This document shows, piece after piece, positions 35,024 to 46,635 of a stretch of DNA of 64,000 bases. The notes under the pieces are model-generated. The model did no database searches. It had not been told where the DNA came from and saw nothing but the letters and a program-made list of their open reading frames with translations. How positions within the stretch are numbered: position 1 is the first letter of the stretch; each line of letters begins with the position of its first letter. The position numbers and the translations under genes were made by a program. The DNA is from Hygrocybe punicea (Eukaryota > Basidiomycota > Agaricomycetes > Agaricales > Hygrophoraceae): assembly GCA_963556145.1 (NCBI GenBank), contig OY744467.1, positions 3,410,001 through 3,474,000 of the forward strand, written 5' to 3'.

Positions 35024-35391
35024 CTAAAAATCAACCACATCACTAACTCCCAAGAGGACAAGCCATTGAACATTAAAGCTGAGATGCACTTGACCAGCCT
35101 TGGTCCTGTACGTATGTGCAGTATAGCCCACAGCGGCCAAGGAATTCTTCGGAGCTTCACCTGGCCACAAGGGTAGATTTTCTAACTTGTCCAGGTCAAG
35201 CAAGGGGTCAAATTCTGGTTTTCTGCCATCGTAAATAGGAACTAACAGACCGCCATAATCAGTCTTCCATAGGACACACAAACAGATTACACATACCAGT
35301 GTCATGATAGTCCAGAACAGGTTTGAATGGCTTTTGCCGGCCGGTAGGTTTGGATAGAGAGGCGGAAAACTCAGCATCTGCAGTCTTGGTT
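35024..35391 (-). pseudogene. Gene A3: 3' remnant of a third A-family gene
   Basis: Two exons remain. One ends KPFKPVLDYHDT before a GTATGT donor. The last has VPIYDGRKPEFDPLLDLD and then VGYTAHTYRTKAGQVHLSF, ending NVQWLVLLGVS. Both align with the last two exons of A1 and A2. The upstream exons are missing because element H3 starts at 35392. No B partner is visible; the dioxygenase gene converges on it instead. Confidence 0.75.
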
Positions 35392-35422
35392 ACGAGTTCT
35401 TTTAATTTATTAAAAGACTCGT
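35392..35422. repeat. Terminal hairpin of H3
   Basis: ACGAGTTCTTTTAAT pairs with ATTAAAAGACTCGT around a 2-base TT loop, with one unpaired T. Compared with E1/E2 the outer ACGAGT/ACTCGT is kept while the inner stem changed on both sides (TTCCAT/ATGGAA to TTTTAAT/ATTAAAA). That supports selection for the fold. Confidence 0.75.
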
Positions 35423-35728
35423 TCTTTATCAAACCTGGTTCAGTGGGGGTTCGTAATTAATTAATTAATTAATTAATTAATAAATAAAGTTGATCGCCTA
35501 TAGACAAATTTTTTTTGGGCAACAGATATGATTATACTTCTGATACTGGAAAATAAGATGCAGTTGGGGCCATGTGTGGACAAGCTTACATAAGCATCCG
35601 GATATGGGTTGTCTCAGAAAATACAAACTACCTTTCAATTATATTCAAAATATTCATACTGACTTCAATTCTTCTCGGAATCAGCTGAAAATTGATCTGC
35701 TGACTAAGATAACCATTTCGGGCAAGGT

Positions 35729-35839
35729 GTGACAGTCACATGTGACTGATCTAACCATATCAAGTAATCTTTGATATTATGTACCAATTTTTTTGCTGAT
35801 CACAGTGGTGACAGTCACATGTGACCAGTCTAACCATAT
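35729..35839. repeat. Two copies of a palindrome-containing motif in the H3 leader
   Basis: GTGACAGTCACATGTGAC, with its inner palindrome GTCACATGTGAC, is followed in both copies by a short linker and TCTAACCATAT. The copies start at 35729 and 35808, 79 bases apart. The position near the element end suggests a protein-binding site, possibly for the Rep protein. This is inference. Confidence 0.55.
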
Positions 35840-36249
35840 AAGGCAATTTTACACAAAGTTTGCTACATTTGATATTGATCACCATAACATTCATTGCACG
35901 TTACAAATATAATTATATAACATAATAATATATAGTTTATCATATTTTTTGGTCCTTGTAGTCTCATTTGACCTTTAGTAAACAAATACAAATAGATGTA
36001 AACAAAGACAAATAATATGATTCTCTATAAATATTATCACTGGGCATTTATAAGTGATGTTGCAACTTAGTCATATAACAAACAAATACAAATAAACAAA
36101 CCCAATATGGTTAGATTACTTTGTATTTCAATTTTGGTTTTGGTCAATTTTCTTATGTAATCATGATTATGTAATCATTAGTCAGATCACCATTTGAACC
36201 CAGACTTTGAACCTTATTGCGCTTTTGCCTCTTGAACCTGAACCACCAC

Positions 36250-37190
36250 CTTCCTCATTTGGTGCGTTAAGTCCGAGTTTTTTGACCTTTTTAGCTTGTT
36301 TAAGCTCAGTTTTTCATATTCAGACTCCGAAAAAATGATTTCTGGATCAGGTGATGTGCCCGGACCATTCAGGGTCCAATGCTGACATAAGCTTTCCTTT
36401 TATAGACATAAAAGTCAAAAATTCTTCGGATTTTTGTGCTTTTTATTTCCTGTGGTTCTGTTTTATTTCCTGGACCACTGGTAATGTCTTTAATTTGTAT
36501 ATCTTGTTGTTTATTAACATAATCTATCATTTTACAGCCCATATCCCTTGCAATTTCAAAGTATGTACAAATTTCATGTTTTTTTACCTTTTTGGCTCGT
36601 TTAAGCTCAGTTTTCCAAATTCAGACCCCGCAAAAAAGCGATCTGGATCAGGTGATGTGCCCTGACCATTCAGGGTCCAATGCTGATATAATATTCCCTT
36701 TTATAGACATAAAAGTTGAAAATTCTTCGGATTTTTATGCTTTTTCTTCTATATGGCTCTATTTTCTTTCCTGGATCACTGGTAATGTCTTCAAATTGTA
36801 AATCTTATTGTTTATTAACATAATCTATCATTCTCCAGCCCATCTCCCTGTCAATGTTCAAAGTCAGTACAAATTTCATTTTTTTTCACCTTTTTTGCTT
36901 GTTTAAGCTGAGTTTTCCTTATTCAGACTCCGAAAAAATGCCACCTAAATCAGGTTATGTTTCTGCACCATTCAGGGTCAATTGCTGACATAATCTTTCC
37001 TTTTATAGACAAAAAAGTGGAAAATTCTTCAGATTTTTATTCTTTTTCTGTTTTCTGGCTCTGTTTTGTCTCTTGGACCACTGGTAATGTCTTTTAGTAG
37101 TGTAAATTATCATCTTTTGACATAATCTATCATTTGATAGTCAATCTCCCTGTCAACATTCAAAGTATGTGGAAATGTCGCATTTTTTCA
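36250..37190. repeat. Tandem repeat, 301-302-bp period, about three copies
   Basis: GGATCAGGTGATGTGCCC-like strings begin near 36344, 36645 and (diverged) 36946. Each unit also has TTTAAGCTCAGTTTT, CCATTCAGGGTCCAATGCTG and AACATAATCTATCATT. Frames within are shadows of the repeat. Confidence 0.75.
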
Positions 37191-37547
37191 CTTTTATAGA
37201 TTGTATTTGTCTTGTTTTTTGGTTAATTTTGGATGTCACTCCTTTACTTTTAGGTGTAAATTGGACATCCACCATCCCATGTGAGTTCCCTCTATTGCTT
37301 GGCATTGTTTGATCAAGTAACTGTTCTTTTTATAGACAAAAAAAGCAGATTTTTCCTGCTTTTTTTTGTTTTCATTGCTCTTTGCAGTTGTTTTACTCCA
37401 TGCCCACTAGGTAATATATCATGTTTACTTTATTTTAGTCTTTTGACATTATATCTGCATTAGGGTCCACAATCAACACACAAGAATTAAATGGAGGTAC
37501 GATGTTTTGTTATTGTGTCTTGGTATATTGAATTTCTCTTTTAATTT

Positions 37548-39671
37548 GTGGCAGATTATACTATAGCTATCCCTGATTGGGTTAGCAGTACAAGTAAGGA
37601 TGCACGTTCCATCCTGGCTACTCCAGAGTGGGTTAGCAGTATAAGTAAGGATGCACGTTCCATCCTGGCTACTCTAGAGTGGGTTAGCAGATTAAGAGAT
37701 GTCTCGGCTACCCTAAGTTGGGTCAGCAGTTCAGTGTGTTACACCCTAGCTACCCCAGAGTGGGTTAGCAGATTAAGAGATGTCTCGGCTACCCTAAGTT
37801 GGGTCAGCAGTTCAGTGGGTTACACCCTAGCTACCCCAGAGTGGGTCAGCAGTCATTGGAATGAGAATTTAGTCTCCCGTATTTGGGAAACCAGTGATTG
37901 GAGCTATAAAGCAGCCACAGTTACTCATAAAGACAAGAATAGTTGCTTAAATACTGCAGAATTTGTTCTCAAGGTTGATATTGCAAATACTCATGTTAAA
38001 GTCAATGACTTTGTACTTGATTGCAAAGATGAAAAAGATTTGAGCCATGCTCATAAAGTATATAAGGCTTTATTTAATTTTACCAGTTTTCTTATGGAGA
38101 TAGTGAAATTACTGATACAATTATATTCAAAGATTATGCAAAATGTAGCAGAGTGTTTTGCTGTTCATAATCACACAAGTATTTCAATGATTAAGAAGTG
38201 TTTGCGGATCAAGTTACAGCTGGCTCAAAACATGATCAGAAAACATGACTTTAGAGCTTACTCAAAACATGTAACCAAACAACCTATATTAGCCAATGGA
38301 GCATTTCTGTGGTTTGTCTTATTTCTGTATCATTTGCTAGCTTTTCAAATGTCAGCTCACTATATTTGTAATAAAACTTCGAAATTATTTGACATTTTCA
38401 AGTCTGAAAATACACCTTTCAATGCTAACATGCATATTGAATGCATTGGTGGAGGCAAAGCAAATATATTCTCATTTCATGAACTAATAACCGCTTCAAC
38501 CAATAACAATGCAAGTATGGATGCAGCTAAATTTGAATTCCAGTCTTACATGCCAAAACATGAAGCACTCTCACTGGAATCATCACCGGAAAAGTCACTT
38601 GTAATTGTAAATCACCCACTTGAATTGTTGATTCCAAAATTGACCATTGCCAATTTGAAAGTGATTGCAGCTCATCATAGCATTCTTGTCCACTCAAAAA
38701 TGAATCAGGTATCAATTCAAACTGCAATACAGAATCATGTGTGCTGCAACTGTCCTGAATTTGTATCAATCTTTGAATTTATTGATGAAGAAGCAATTGC
38801 AATTCACAAGAAAACCTCAAACACCAGAGCGGTCAATAAATTTAAAGCACAACATCCTAACAAATATGCACAACAAATTCTAGCAGCTGTGCAGAAATGT
38901 CACAATAAATACCCTGATAAGTATGCCAAACAAAATCTGGCAGCGGTACAGAAATTTCAGAGTGAAAATCCAGAGAAACATAGCAAACAAAATCTGGCAG
39001 CTGTCCAGAAATTTCATGTGGAACATCCTGAGAAACATACAACACAAAATATTGCAGCTGTACAAAAATTTCATTTGAAACATCCTGAGAAGCATGCCAC
39101 ACAAAATCTTGCAGCTGTACAAAAATTTCAACAGGAACATCCTGAGAAGCATGCCACACAAAACCTTGTAGCTGTACAAAAATTTCAACAGGAACATCCT
39201 GAGAAGCATGCCAAACGAAACCTTGCAGCTGTACAAAAATTTCAACAGGAACATCCTGAGAAGCATGCCACACAAAACCTTGCAGCTGTGCAAAAATTTC
39301 ACCTGGAACATCCTGAGAAGCATGCAACAAAGAACCTTGCAGCTGTTACAAAATTCAAAGTTGATCATCATGACAAGCATCTGCAACACACACTAAATGC
39401 AGTTAGAAGACATACCATGAACCACCCTAAGCAGCATGCACAAACAAATCAGATTGCTGTTCAGACATACAGAGATAATATTCAATTTCCTCCTACTCCC
39501 CCTTCAGCAAAATTGCAACACACTATTATTTCTGCATTTTGTAGTGATACCTCTCCCAACAAATTTATTGAATCTGGTTGTGCTGTCTGTGGAAGATTGA
39601 CTCCAGTCTGTCAATTGCAAAGCTACACAGAGTTGAATTTAAGTTGTCTGAAACAAGCTGGCATCACTCAA
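37548..39671 (+). pseudogene. H3 polyprotein N-terminal region with two kinds of peptide repeats
   Basis: The frame is open from a GTG near 37548 (the true start is probably in an upstream exon) to 39671, where H4 interrupts at the codons for ..AGITQ. The N terminus has tandem 27-residue repeats around SATLSWVSSS and TLATPEWVS. A middle part matches the H4 N-terminal region (LRIKLQLAQNMIRKHDF against IHLKLLQNMYVAHDF). Then come about twelve copies of a 19-residue repeat of the form QEHPEKHATQNLAAVQKF (38820-39460). A CAVCG motif follows. The Rep domain is absent. In H4 and H1 the same linker is much shorter, so the repeat is an H3-specific expansion. Confidence 0.75.
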
Positions 39672-40221
39672 CTTGGGGAAGTGGGCCATCGCAAGCGTGG
39701 CATGAACGAGTTCTTCTGGGTTCTATTCAATCATTTAATGTACATTATTTATTCTACCTAAGCTGCACTAATTTGTTTGTGTAATGTATAACAAGAATAA
39801 TCGTAGTATATATGAACATTGTTGGAATTTGGAATCATACATTCTATGTTATCCTGTTCTGTTAGTGACAATGTACTATTTGTCTGCAGTTGGGGCCTTT
39901 GATCAAGAGACTACCAATCTCTTGGACAATATTATTTACACTTGTTCCTGCCATACTTGTATATTACTAGTTATACAACAGTTTATCCTGGCATTTACTA
40001 CTACCACTGTTACCCTTACTTATCAGTGCTCGGGCAATAAGTAACAATAAGAACTTAAGTGTTTGACATCATGTAATCGATTTATAACATTCCTATATTT
40101 AATGGCCCACTTTCCCACCCAGAAGATTTCCTCCAATTTTGATGTCCAATATGAATTTCAGCTGGTGAAAATTTTGAATGTCCCACTTTCCCACCCAATA
40201 GTCCTCAATGATATTAAATTA

Positions 40222-43200
40222 CTAGTTTCGTGCATAAACTGCTAGCACAAGAATTTTATTTTCATATCTTTTAAAATCATCATCCAACATCATACCAATG
40301 TGGCCATCTCGCTTACATGTTGCTCCCATTGTCATTCCATCATGATACCAAATTTTTCCATCTTCTGATATGAATCGAGATGTAAAGTGATATCCTCCAG
40401 CATATACAATACCTCTTAGATGCAAATTTATGGACTTTTCATTTACATTTACAGTTATTTGATGGCTGGTAATCATGTTTATGTTGGGATATTCTAATAC
40501 TAGCAAATCAGGTGTTTTTGTATAGTATATGGTACGCATCATTGAAACATTACATTGTGGACATTTATTTCTAACATTATATGCAATGGTTTGCACCCAA
40601 TCAGATGTTGAGCCAGAAACAGATGGATCAGCATGCAATACATAGGTAAGATTGTCATCTTTTTCTGGACCTTCATAATCACAGTGAGAACAAATGAGCT
40701 GTGAAGATGCAATACAATCTCGTGGTTTCAGCATTTCCATACATAGTGTAGCAACACTGATGCCAGTAGCACCCATGGGAAATTGTTCTGGATTCTTGGC
40801 ATGGAGTTTCATTCTCACTGCATTTCTTACATTTTCAAAGCTTAATTGTGATGCCATCATGTTAAACCCATGTACAAGTGTTGACAGATAAATGTTTCCA
40901 ATTGACTGAAATCTTGTTGTCCAACTTGCAGGATGTTCTGCCCATATATTGTACAAAATAACAAAGAGTGAATCATATGCACAACTCCAGTTGTTTTCAT
41001 CCCAATGTATGCCACGAGGAGTAAGAATAGTGCAACTGCCTTCATGAGTTATTATTCTCTTTTTCCTACTCAAAAGTGGTGTCTCATCATGTTCATCATG
41101 AGTACGTTTCAAATTTTGCTTTACTGGTGAGCTTCCTTTTGCAGCCACAAAACCAAGACTGGCCTGTTGAAGTAAATTTTTCTTAGCTTTTCCATCAGTA
41201 GATTTTCCAATGAGTTGCCATGAACTGTCAACAACCACAGGAAGCATAGGTAGTGGATCTCTGGCAGACCATCTTAATGCTGCATCTACTTTGGCAGGGA
41301 CATAATCAGTGCCTTTCCATAATTGATATTGACGAATCAAGGTATTGCGGAGTTGCCCATTTAAGTGATCAGGTAGTTGTCCTTCATATCTAAGCCTTGT
41401 GATATCATCTAATATTTCTTGTTCTCTGAATTCTTGTCTGAGATAGCCACTGCAACCTCTCATAATAACATTGGGGTCAAAACCTTGGATAATGATGGTG
41501 CCTGCTGCACTTGCACTTCTAGACAGAGCTGTGTAATAGGACATGTGTGAAAAACAGCTGTTTAAATGTACAACATTGTAAGGGCGGGTTTTTCCCTGAG
41601 ATGCATGAGCTGTCATAGCAAAGTTGGGCAGCACCCATACTTGTTGTCTTTCAACAGATTCTTTTAGGTCACTTGGAAATAGACAGTGAATTGTTTTTGT
41701 GCTCTTCACAATAGGAACAACATTATCTGGTAGACCAGGTATTTGAACCAATTGAGGTGGATTATCCAATTTCACAAAGAGTGTGTCGAGAACACGTTTA
41801 TCATGAGGGCCTTTGATTGATTGCCAGCCAACAACAATGCCTTCCTGGCCTTTGGTGATGCATAATTCAGTTGCATCATTGTTTCGGATCATCACAGGCA
41901 TACCAAGACACAATGGGAGCTTTCCAGGAAAGTGTTCAGTTGCTCCATGGTTGAGTTTCCAAATCTCAAGTTGTTCATCAAAATTAATCTGATTTGATTT
42001 GTGAATTGTCTTTGATGCCACTTTGGATTTCCCCCATTTGGTTTTATTAGCTGGATCACTTTCTTTGCCCCATTTGTCCATAGAGTAGAAGTGGGTCAAC
42101 TTTTGATTTGTATCCTCTGCAAAACGCTCACATCCAAGCTGATTGATTCTGTCTTTTTGAGAGTGCACCCCACAGATGATAGCAACATTTCTGAAGTTTT
42201 TTGCAGCAACATTTGGCTGATCTGAGCGTTTGCCAGCAATTCTCTTTCTCAGAAATCTGATGTCTTCAGGGGTGCATGCACCATATCGCATGTTCACTAA
42301 AGCTGTTCGCAATGATGCATCATCAGGTGTTTGTGTCTTTTGACGCATATTTTCTCTCAACATGACAACTGTTGTGATCTGATGCCAGAGTGCTTTGCCA
42401 ATAGCTGCTTCTTGATAATGTGGCTTCAGGCCAGAATCTATTTGTGTTCCTACTGAACCACTATATAAAGATGCACCTCCAACAGGTGGCAGTTGTGCAA
42501 AATCTCCTGCAAAAATAATATTAATGCCTCCAAATGGCACATCAAATACATTCAGAGCTTTGGCAAGTTGTGAGCTGATTTTGTATAATTCATGGCATGC
42601 CAACATAGATACTTCATCTATGAAAATATAATCAATTCCCTCTAGCCTTGCTCTCACTTGAGCAATTGTTACACTTTGATTACCAGTATCATTATTCATG
42701 CGAATGCCTAGGAATGAGTGGTAAGTTGAGCCACCCAGTAATGCTGCAGATGTTCCAGTTGGACCCAGTATAACAAGACGATGTAATTCATGTCTATGTT
42801 CAAACAAATGCTTGAGTGCTTTGATGACTTGACTTTTGCCAGTTCCACCCATGCCACCTAGATACATTTTTAGCTGATCTGAATTTAAAGTCACAGTGTG
42901 ATTAGCAACAATTCTAAATGCTCTTTGTTGTTCAGTATTTAATTTGAAAAGAGTAACTGTGCCATCTATCAATTCCTGAACAACTTGCATCTTTGCTTGG
43001 AAATCATGTTTTAAATATGATTGGTCAACAACTTTAACGTCATTTTCAGATGCATGAGTTTTTCTGGTGTGTTCAGCATTAGCGACACGTGCATTTCTAT
43101 CAGCAATGATTTCTTGTCTTTTATCTTGAACAGCTGTTTTCCATTTACCACCAGGCTGTATGATTTCAGGCTTAAGTGGAGAAGTATCAATTGCATTGAT

Positions 43201-43473
43201 GCCATCAGGACTGAAATCCAGCCAACCAGCATTTCTGACACTATCTTCAGTGGCATTCATTTGTGCATTGATTAGTCTTCCTTTTGATCCAAGGGTCGAG
43301 TATTTATTTAATCCATAATCCTCATTATCAATTCCTTCATTATCACCAAAATCATCACCATGACCATTCTCATTGATATCATCCATGTTATCCATTTCTT
43401 CTGATGTCATCCAAGAATGAAATATACCAGCTGTAGCATCACCCTTTTTGAGCTGAGCTGAATAATCATCTCA
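40222..43473 (-). pseudogene. H4 PIF1-type helicase fused to a USP-like cysteine peptidase
   Basis: Of 1,062 residues counted from the first ATG after the TGA, Walker A (GGMGGTGKSQ) is near 185-194 and Walker B (YIFIDEVSM) near 261-269. FAGDFAQLPPVGG and HASQGKTRP complete a superfamily 1 PIF1 helicase. After a linker, a USP-like domain begins around residue 800. It has a Cys box (NNWSCAYDS, Cys near 810), C-x2-C pairs CSHC and CPQC like the USP zinc finger, a His box (YHFTSRFI..WYHDG, His near 1007) and a final KILVLAVYAR strand. The helicase would unwind donor DNA during transposition. The peptidase would cleave ubiquitin or a related tag, or the polyprotein itself, which is inference. A TGA (43471-43473) separates it from the Rep part. 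Confidence 0.85.
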
Positions 43474-46400
43474 ATCATCATTGCATTCATATCTAATATT
43501 AAAATGATCCATTATTTGGCTTTGTCGTGATGTAAATTTATAGTCTGTGAATGCCTCATCCCACGACTCATTGTTATTCTTAAGATCTTGGCCTGTTCTC
43601 CAGGGCTTGAATAAAGTAAGCATGGTGGCACAGTAATATTCTCTATCTCCTCGATCTCTTCTTGGAAGTGAGCCTCCAACAAAGTTAGGCACAACTTTTT
43701 TATATGATGAATGATATTCTATCCAGTGTGTTTCATGTAATGGATGAGCTGACAAAAAATATTTATGAGCCTGTTTATTGTCTGTGCCATCAGAACCAAT
43801 TGAATCTGAATTTGCATTAATATTGCAGGCATTATCACTGTCCTCTTTAGAAATGTCATTTCCATCTTCATCAGCAGTAATAGACCCACTTGAATCAGTG
43901 TTGCTATCATAACTACCACTGTAATCACTATTTTCATTGCAACTGTCAACTCTATTCTCATTATTTCCCAAATTGAGCTCATCATCATCAATATCACCTA
44001 GTGACCTGAGATTACATCCAGCTGTTGCTTCATATTGTTGATTTTTTGCATTTGAATCAATCAAGTCCAGTTCATCATCACTGTTTTGAGAATTATGATT
44101 TTTCTGTTTTGGAGTAGGTATTTTTACTCGTCTTGCCATTTGTATCCATTCATATAGGCATGTAACATTATAGGTATCTGGTCTATACATGTAATCATGG
44201 ACTGCTGTAAAGCCAACATATTGATTTTGGTTTTTTTGCAAGAGAACCTTGTCTGTCTCACTGTTTTCAGCAGTATCTGTGTCAGATTTGAACACCTTCA
44301 TTGTTTCTCTCACATAACTTTTCCAATATACTGTTACAAACTTGTGGCTTGTATAGTGATCTGGATTACCTAGCAGATACAAAGATGCCATTGGACCACC
44401 TATTTCCATCTTTGATGTCAATGAATTGATTATCTGTGTTATCAAACGTCTAGCTTTGTCTTTTTGTTTCATGGATCCTCCCAGCATTTCAGAATTTTTA
44501 GTAAAAACACTCCGAATAGAGTCAAAGATAGTGTATGTTTTCAGACCAGGTTTTGTAACATAATCAGTGACATATGCCACTATAGCCTTGATAGCAGTAC
44601 CTAAGAGGAGGCTTGTCACATCTGAGTTGCACCGAAGAAGATATGTTATGCATGGTGTCAATGTGTTGATCCAAGCTTCACCTTTTTTCATGTTCAAAGC
44701 TCCTGATTTAGGATCAATTTGAGTCTGTTCAAAGGTTTGTCTTGGAAATCTGGCTTTGCATTTGCCATGCTTGTTCATACACGTCGGTCTATCTTTTTTG
44801 TTGGCCTTCTCGCTACTTGACTGATTTCTACCACAATTATGTATATTAGAACGCATAATCAAGTCATCAACTATACTTGAAAATTTATCCCACCACAAAT
44901 TAAGTTGTGACTTGTTAGAACAATGTTCATTACAAACATGATTTGACTTATTGCACATTGGTGGAGGTGCATCCGGTAATGTCTGAGTAGGATCCTGATA
45001 ATCCTTAGATTGACTGTTTTCTTCAATGTTGGCTTTTACATCAGCCATGGATCCAGTAACAAACTCTCCAATATGCACACTCTCAAGATACTCCACCAAT
45101 CTTTGTTGAAAATCAGAATTTGGATCCATAATTCTGTCTCTGATTTGTTGCGGTGATAATACTCCTTTAAGCCACAAGAGCATATGCATATGCAATGTCA
45201 ACCGTCCTTGTTGTTCAACTGTTCCATAATATGCTTCTGTATTGCCATAGATTCCTGGATGATTTTCTCCAACACCAAGTACATGCTTAATGAATAACTG
45301 TGTCATAAAATGAAAAAATCTTGCACCAGCTACTGGATTGTGGGCAATTAATCGATATCTTTCATTATAATCCCTTAGAACAGGATTAAATGTTTCTTTG
45401 GTGTCTGCAAAATATAATGAGATTGGATGTTTGTTGTCGGCAGGAGCAAATGTAATAAACCAAGAGGGTGCACCAACAAATGAAATCAAAGACCAAATTT
45501 CATTGCGCATATATTTTTTGCTGGTGACAGATCCTTTTACACCACCTCCAACATGATCAATATCATTAATGAGTTTAAAACACAATTTTTCCTCATCTGT
45601 TTCTGGTATTACTTTATCACCATTTTCCATTCTTTTAGAAATGTCTGCTAGTGTATGAATGTTGACATCTAACAACCTATTAGAAATCTCCTGGAATTTT
45701 GACTTTTCCGCTAATAAATATCCTGCTGTAGTGCATTGTTTTATCTGTTCGTGATTGAATGCAATCAATGGAAAATATGGATCTTTTTGAAATCTTTTGT
45801 CATGATACATAAGCAAATGTCTTTTGTGTCTAATATCTGATAATTCTCCCTGCTGATAGGCATTGCCAATTCCACCAAGTCCATATGGAAACAACCAGGG
45901 CATCATTTGAGGAAATAACTGTGGATTGCCATAAATAGATTCAGGATGAGCTGCATGACCTATGGCTAGAACTTTTTCATTTGAAGTCAAATGCTTTAAT
46001 GCAATGGCCTTGAGAGCTTTGGCACTTTTGTTGGAATATTCTTCACCTGTCAAACCATGAACAACAAATGGACATTTTCCTGATTCAACACCATCTTCCT
46101 CTTCAATGTCATTAACAGCTGTTGACTCTGGATTTTTATTTGTAAAAGATTGATGATAATCTACAACAACTGGAGGACCATTTTCTGGATACTGATCAAG
46201 ATTTCTTTGTGATATCTCCAGATCGTAATAATTGCAATGATTCAACTTCAACCATTCCAATGCCGCTTTAACCTTGTTTCTTCTTACAAGAAGAGGTGTT
46301 CTCTCAAAGTCTGATTTAGTGGGCTTACATGGCCCTGTATAAATAAATGCCAGAACTTCATCCAAGTCTTCAATGGGTGGAGGTAGAATATCATACACTT

Positions 46401-46635
46401 TAGGAATAGGATTAGCAAAAGTGATTGCATTTGCTCTCATTTTATGCATCTCTGAAGACACTCTTACAATGCAACGATTGTGTCGTACTCTTGCAACCAG
46501 CAACTGTTCTGCAAATGATAAATCCATCAACTGTACTGGAACATCTCCTAACCATTTTCCATTTGCCAATGACAACAATGGGACTTTGTTTTTTGTCAAA
46601 GATTTATGGCAACTTGTGCATATATTGTGCAGCTA
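43474..46635 (-). pseudogene. H4 DUF6570-like region and Rep (HUH) domain
   Basis: It starts after a TAG at 46633-46635 in the cysteine region (ICTSCHKSL). Domains in order: a DUF6570-like block (SLANGKWLGDVPVQL, RHNRCIVRVSS, near the start); a Rep core with the HUH motif LTLHMHMLLW near residue 470 and the tyrosine motif VAYVTDYVTK near 676; a cysteine-rich insert (CNKSNHVCNEHCSNKS) between them; an acidic, Asn/Ser/Asp-rich linker near 43.8-44.1 kb; and YYCATML..FKPWR near the end. HUH plus two tyrosines is the chemistry of Helitron rolling-circle transposases. All active-site residues are present despite the nonsense codons at both borders. Confidence 0.85.

Larger units (their letters stand above)
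35423..37547. other. AT-rich leader of H3
   Basis: A TTAA-type microsatellite lies at about 35455-35485. A 32-base motif is present twice (35729-35760, 35808-35839), and a 301-bp tandem repeat covers about 36250-37190. Just before the long frame an apparent intron (GTACGATG.. to TTGTGGCAG, about 37497-37553) may link a short first exon to the polyprotein. No other gene is seen. Confidence 0.5.
35392..39671 (+). mobile_element. Helitron H3, 5' half only
   Basis: It begins with a terminal hairpin (35392-35422) inserted in gene A3. A 2.1-kb AT-rich leader with two kinds of repeats follows, then the N-terminal part of the polyprotein, cut at 39672 by the CTTG end of H4. No Rep, helicase or USP part of H3 is found on the far side of H4, so the rest was lost. 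Confidence 0.7.

Noticed and set aside
40222..43410. OTU-type peptidase at the Helitron C terminus
   Set aside because: The Cys box context (NNWSCAYDS), the C-x2-C zinc pairs and the late HFTS..WYHDG His box fit the USP layout better than OTU.
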